A program made the translations under genes and the position numbers. A stretch of DNA of 24,899 bases. Source: Granulicella sp. (GTDB lineage: Bacteria > Acidobacteriota > Terriglobia > Terriglobales > Acidobacteriaceae). This document shows positions 24,356 to 24,899 of this stretch, in pieces. A model generated the notes under the pieces. That model saw only the letters and a list, made by a program, of their open reading frames with translations. It was not told where the DNA came from and searched no databases. Where the stretch lies: positions 1-24,899 of the forward strand of contig PKWK01000328.1 of the NCBI GenBank assembly GCA_003133205.1, given 5' to 3'. Position 1 is the first letter of the stretch; the number at the start of each line of letters is the position of its first letter.

Positions 24356-24899
24356 ATGCTAGCCGTAACACCGACGCAGCGCAGCGGGGACGGCCAAACT
24401 GTCCGGACCTCCATGTTTGCTCACGGAAGTTTGGTGCCGTTTGCGTTGGTCACTGCTCTCTTCTTTCTCTGGGGCATTCCCAACAATCTTAACGACATCC
24501 TGATCCGACAGTTCATGAAGTCGTTTGCCATCACGCGCCTTCAGGCGGGTCTTGTGCAGTCGGCGTTTTACATGGGCTACGTCTTTCTGGCGCTACCATC
24601 CGCGCTGTACATGCGGAAGGCGGGTTACAAGGCTGGGTTCATCCTGGGTCTGCTGCTGTTCGGGCTGGGGACGTTTCTCTTCTGGCCGGCAGCCCTTGCG
24701 GGACGCTACTCATTCTTTCTTTTGGCACTCTTCGTCATGGCCAGCGGTCTTGCCTTCCTGGAGACGGCCTCGAACACATTCATCGCGCTCGGCGGGCCCG
24801 CGGAGAGCTCAGAACGCCGCCTCAACTCTTCGCAGGCCTTCAATCCGATCGGCTCTATCGTGGGAGCTCTTATCGGTACGCTCGCAATTCTCTCTGGAG
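24356..24899 (+). CDS. fucP: FucP-like L-fucose:H+ symporter (MFS), N-terminal part
   Basis: The frame is open from the ATG at 24356 to the window end (181 codons). The helix 1 region reads LVTALFFLWGIPNNLNDILI, with D47 in NNLND. LAFLETASNTF in helix 4 carries E136. These match the proton/sugar-coupling Asp46 and Glu135 of E. coli FucP in residue type and position. TRLQAGLVQSAFYMGY and the SSQAFNPIGSIVGALIG block are also family-typical. It should import L-fucose or a related sugar with protons. GAAGGG nine bases upstream is the likely ribosome site. It follows the SDR pseudogene by 51 bases. The C-terminal half lies outside the window; other members of the FucP group carry glucose/galactose, so the substrate is likely but not certain. 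Confidence 0.88.
   Translation, partial: MLAVTPTQRSGDGQTVRTSMFAHGSLVPFALVTALFFLWGIPNNLNDILIRQFMKSFAITRLQAGLVQSAFYMGYVFLALPSALYMRKAGYKAGFILGLLLFGLGTFLFWPAALAGRYSFFLLALFVMASGLAFLETASNTFIALGGPAESSERRLNSSQAFNPIGSIVGALIGTLAILSG

Overview
The window looks like an accessory carbohydrate-utilisation region of an acidobacterium (Acidobacteriaceae/Terriglobia-like). This is inferred from four things: a ~1,170-residue Oar-type TonB-dependent receptor with an N-terminal carboxypeptidase-regulatory-like domain, a PEP-CTERM protein, high-GC genes in tight operons, and a dense set of glycoside hydrolases and sugar-acid enzymes. No rRNA, CRISPR array or intact insertion sequence was seen.

Layout. (1) 1-227: tail of a broken TonB-type receptor, then a strong hairpin terminator. 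(2) 331-6479, minus strand: TonB receptor, GH28 glycosidase, enolase-superfamily dehydratase. (3) 6776-8324, plus strand: small cupin and a second enolase-superfamily protein, convergent with a LysR regulator (8321-9247). (4) 9323-13506, plus strand, divergent from LysR: RraA-family protein, UxaA small (SAF) subunit, UxaA large subunit, SDR oxidoreductase, MFS transporter. (5) 13507-17741: a mobile/recombined segment with a HigB/HigA-like toxin-antitoxin pair, an integrase C-terminal remnant, four IS-end-like repeats, a PEP-CTERM protein, a tRNA-like relic and an intact tyrosine recombinase. (6) 17908-21165: two divergent GH29 alpha-L-fucosidases. (7) 21541-24899, plus strand: a second RraA / UxaA-small / UxaA-large module with its own promoter, a decayed SDR (in-frame stop plus internal deletion), and the first 181 codons of a FucP-like L-fucose permease running off the right edge.

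How the genes may work together. The hydrolases would release L-fucose and pectin-type sugars, the TonB receptor would import oligosaccharides, and the FucP-like and ACS-type MFS proteins would move monosaccharides or sugar acids across the inner membrane. A split UxaA dehydratase, SDR, MFS and FucP together recall the non-phosphorylative L-fucose locus of Campylobacter jejuni (Cj0481-Cj0490). There the aldolase is DapA-like; here that position is held by an RraA-fold protein, a fold that includes pyruvate-forming class II aldolases. The working hypothesis is an L-fuconate (or related sugar acid) pathway of UxaA-type dehydratase plus RraA-type aldolase, present as two diverged copies, one of which has lost its dehydrogenase. 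Substrates are inferred from context, not shown by sequence.
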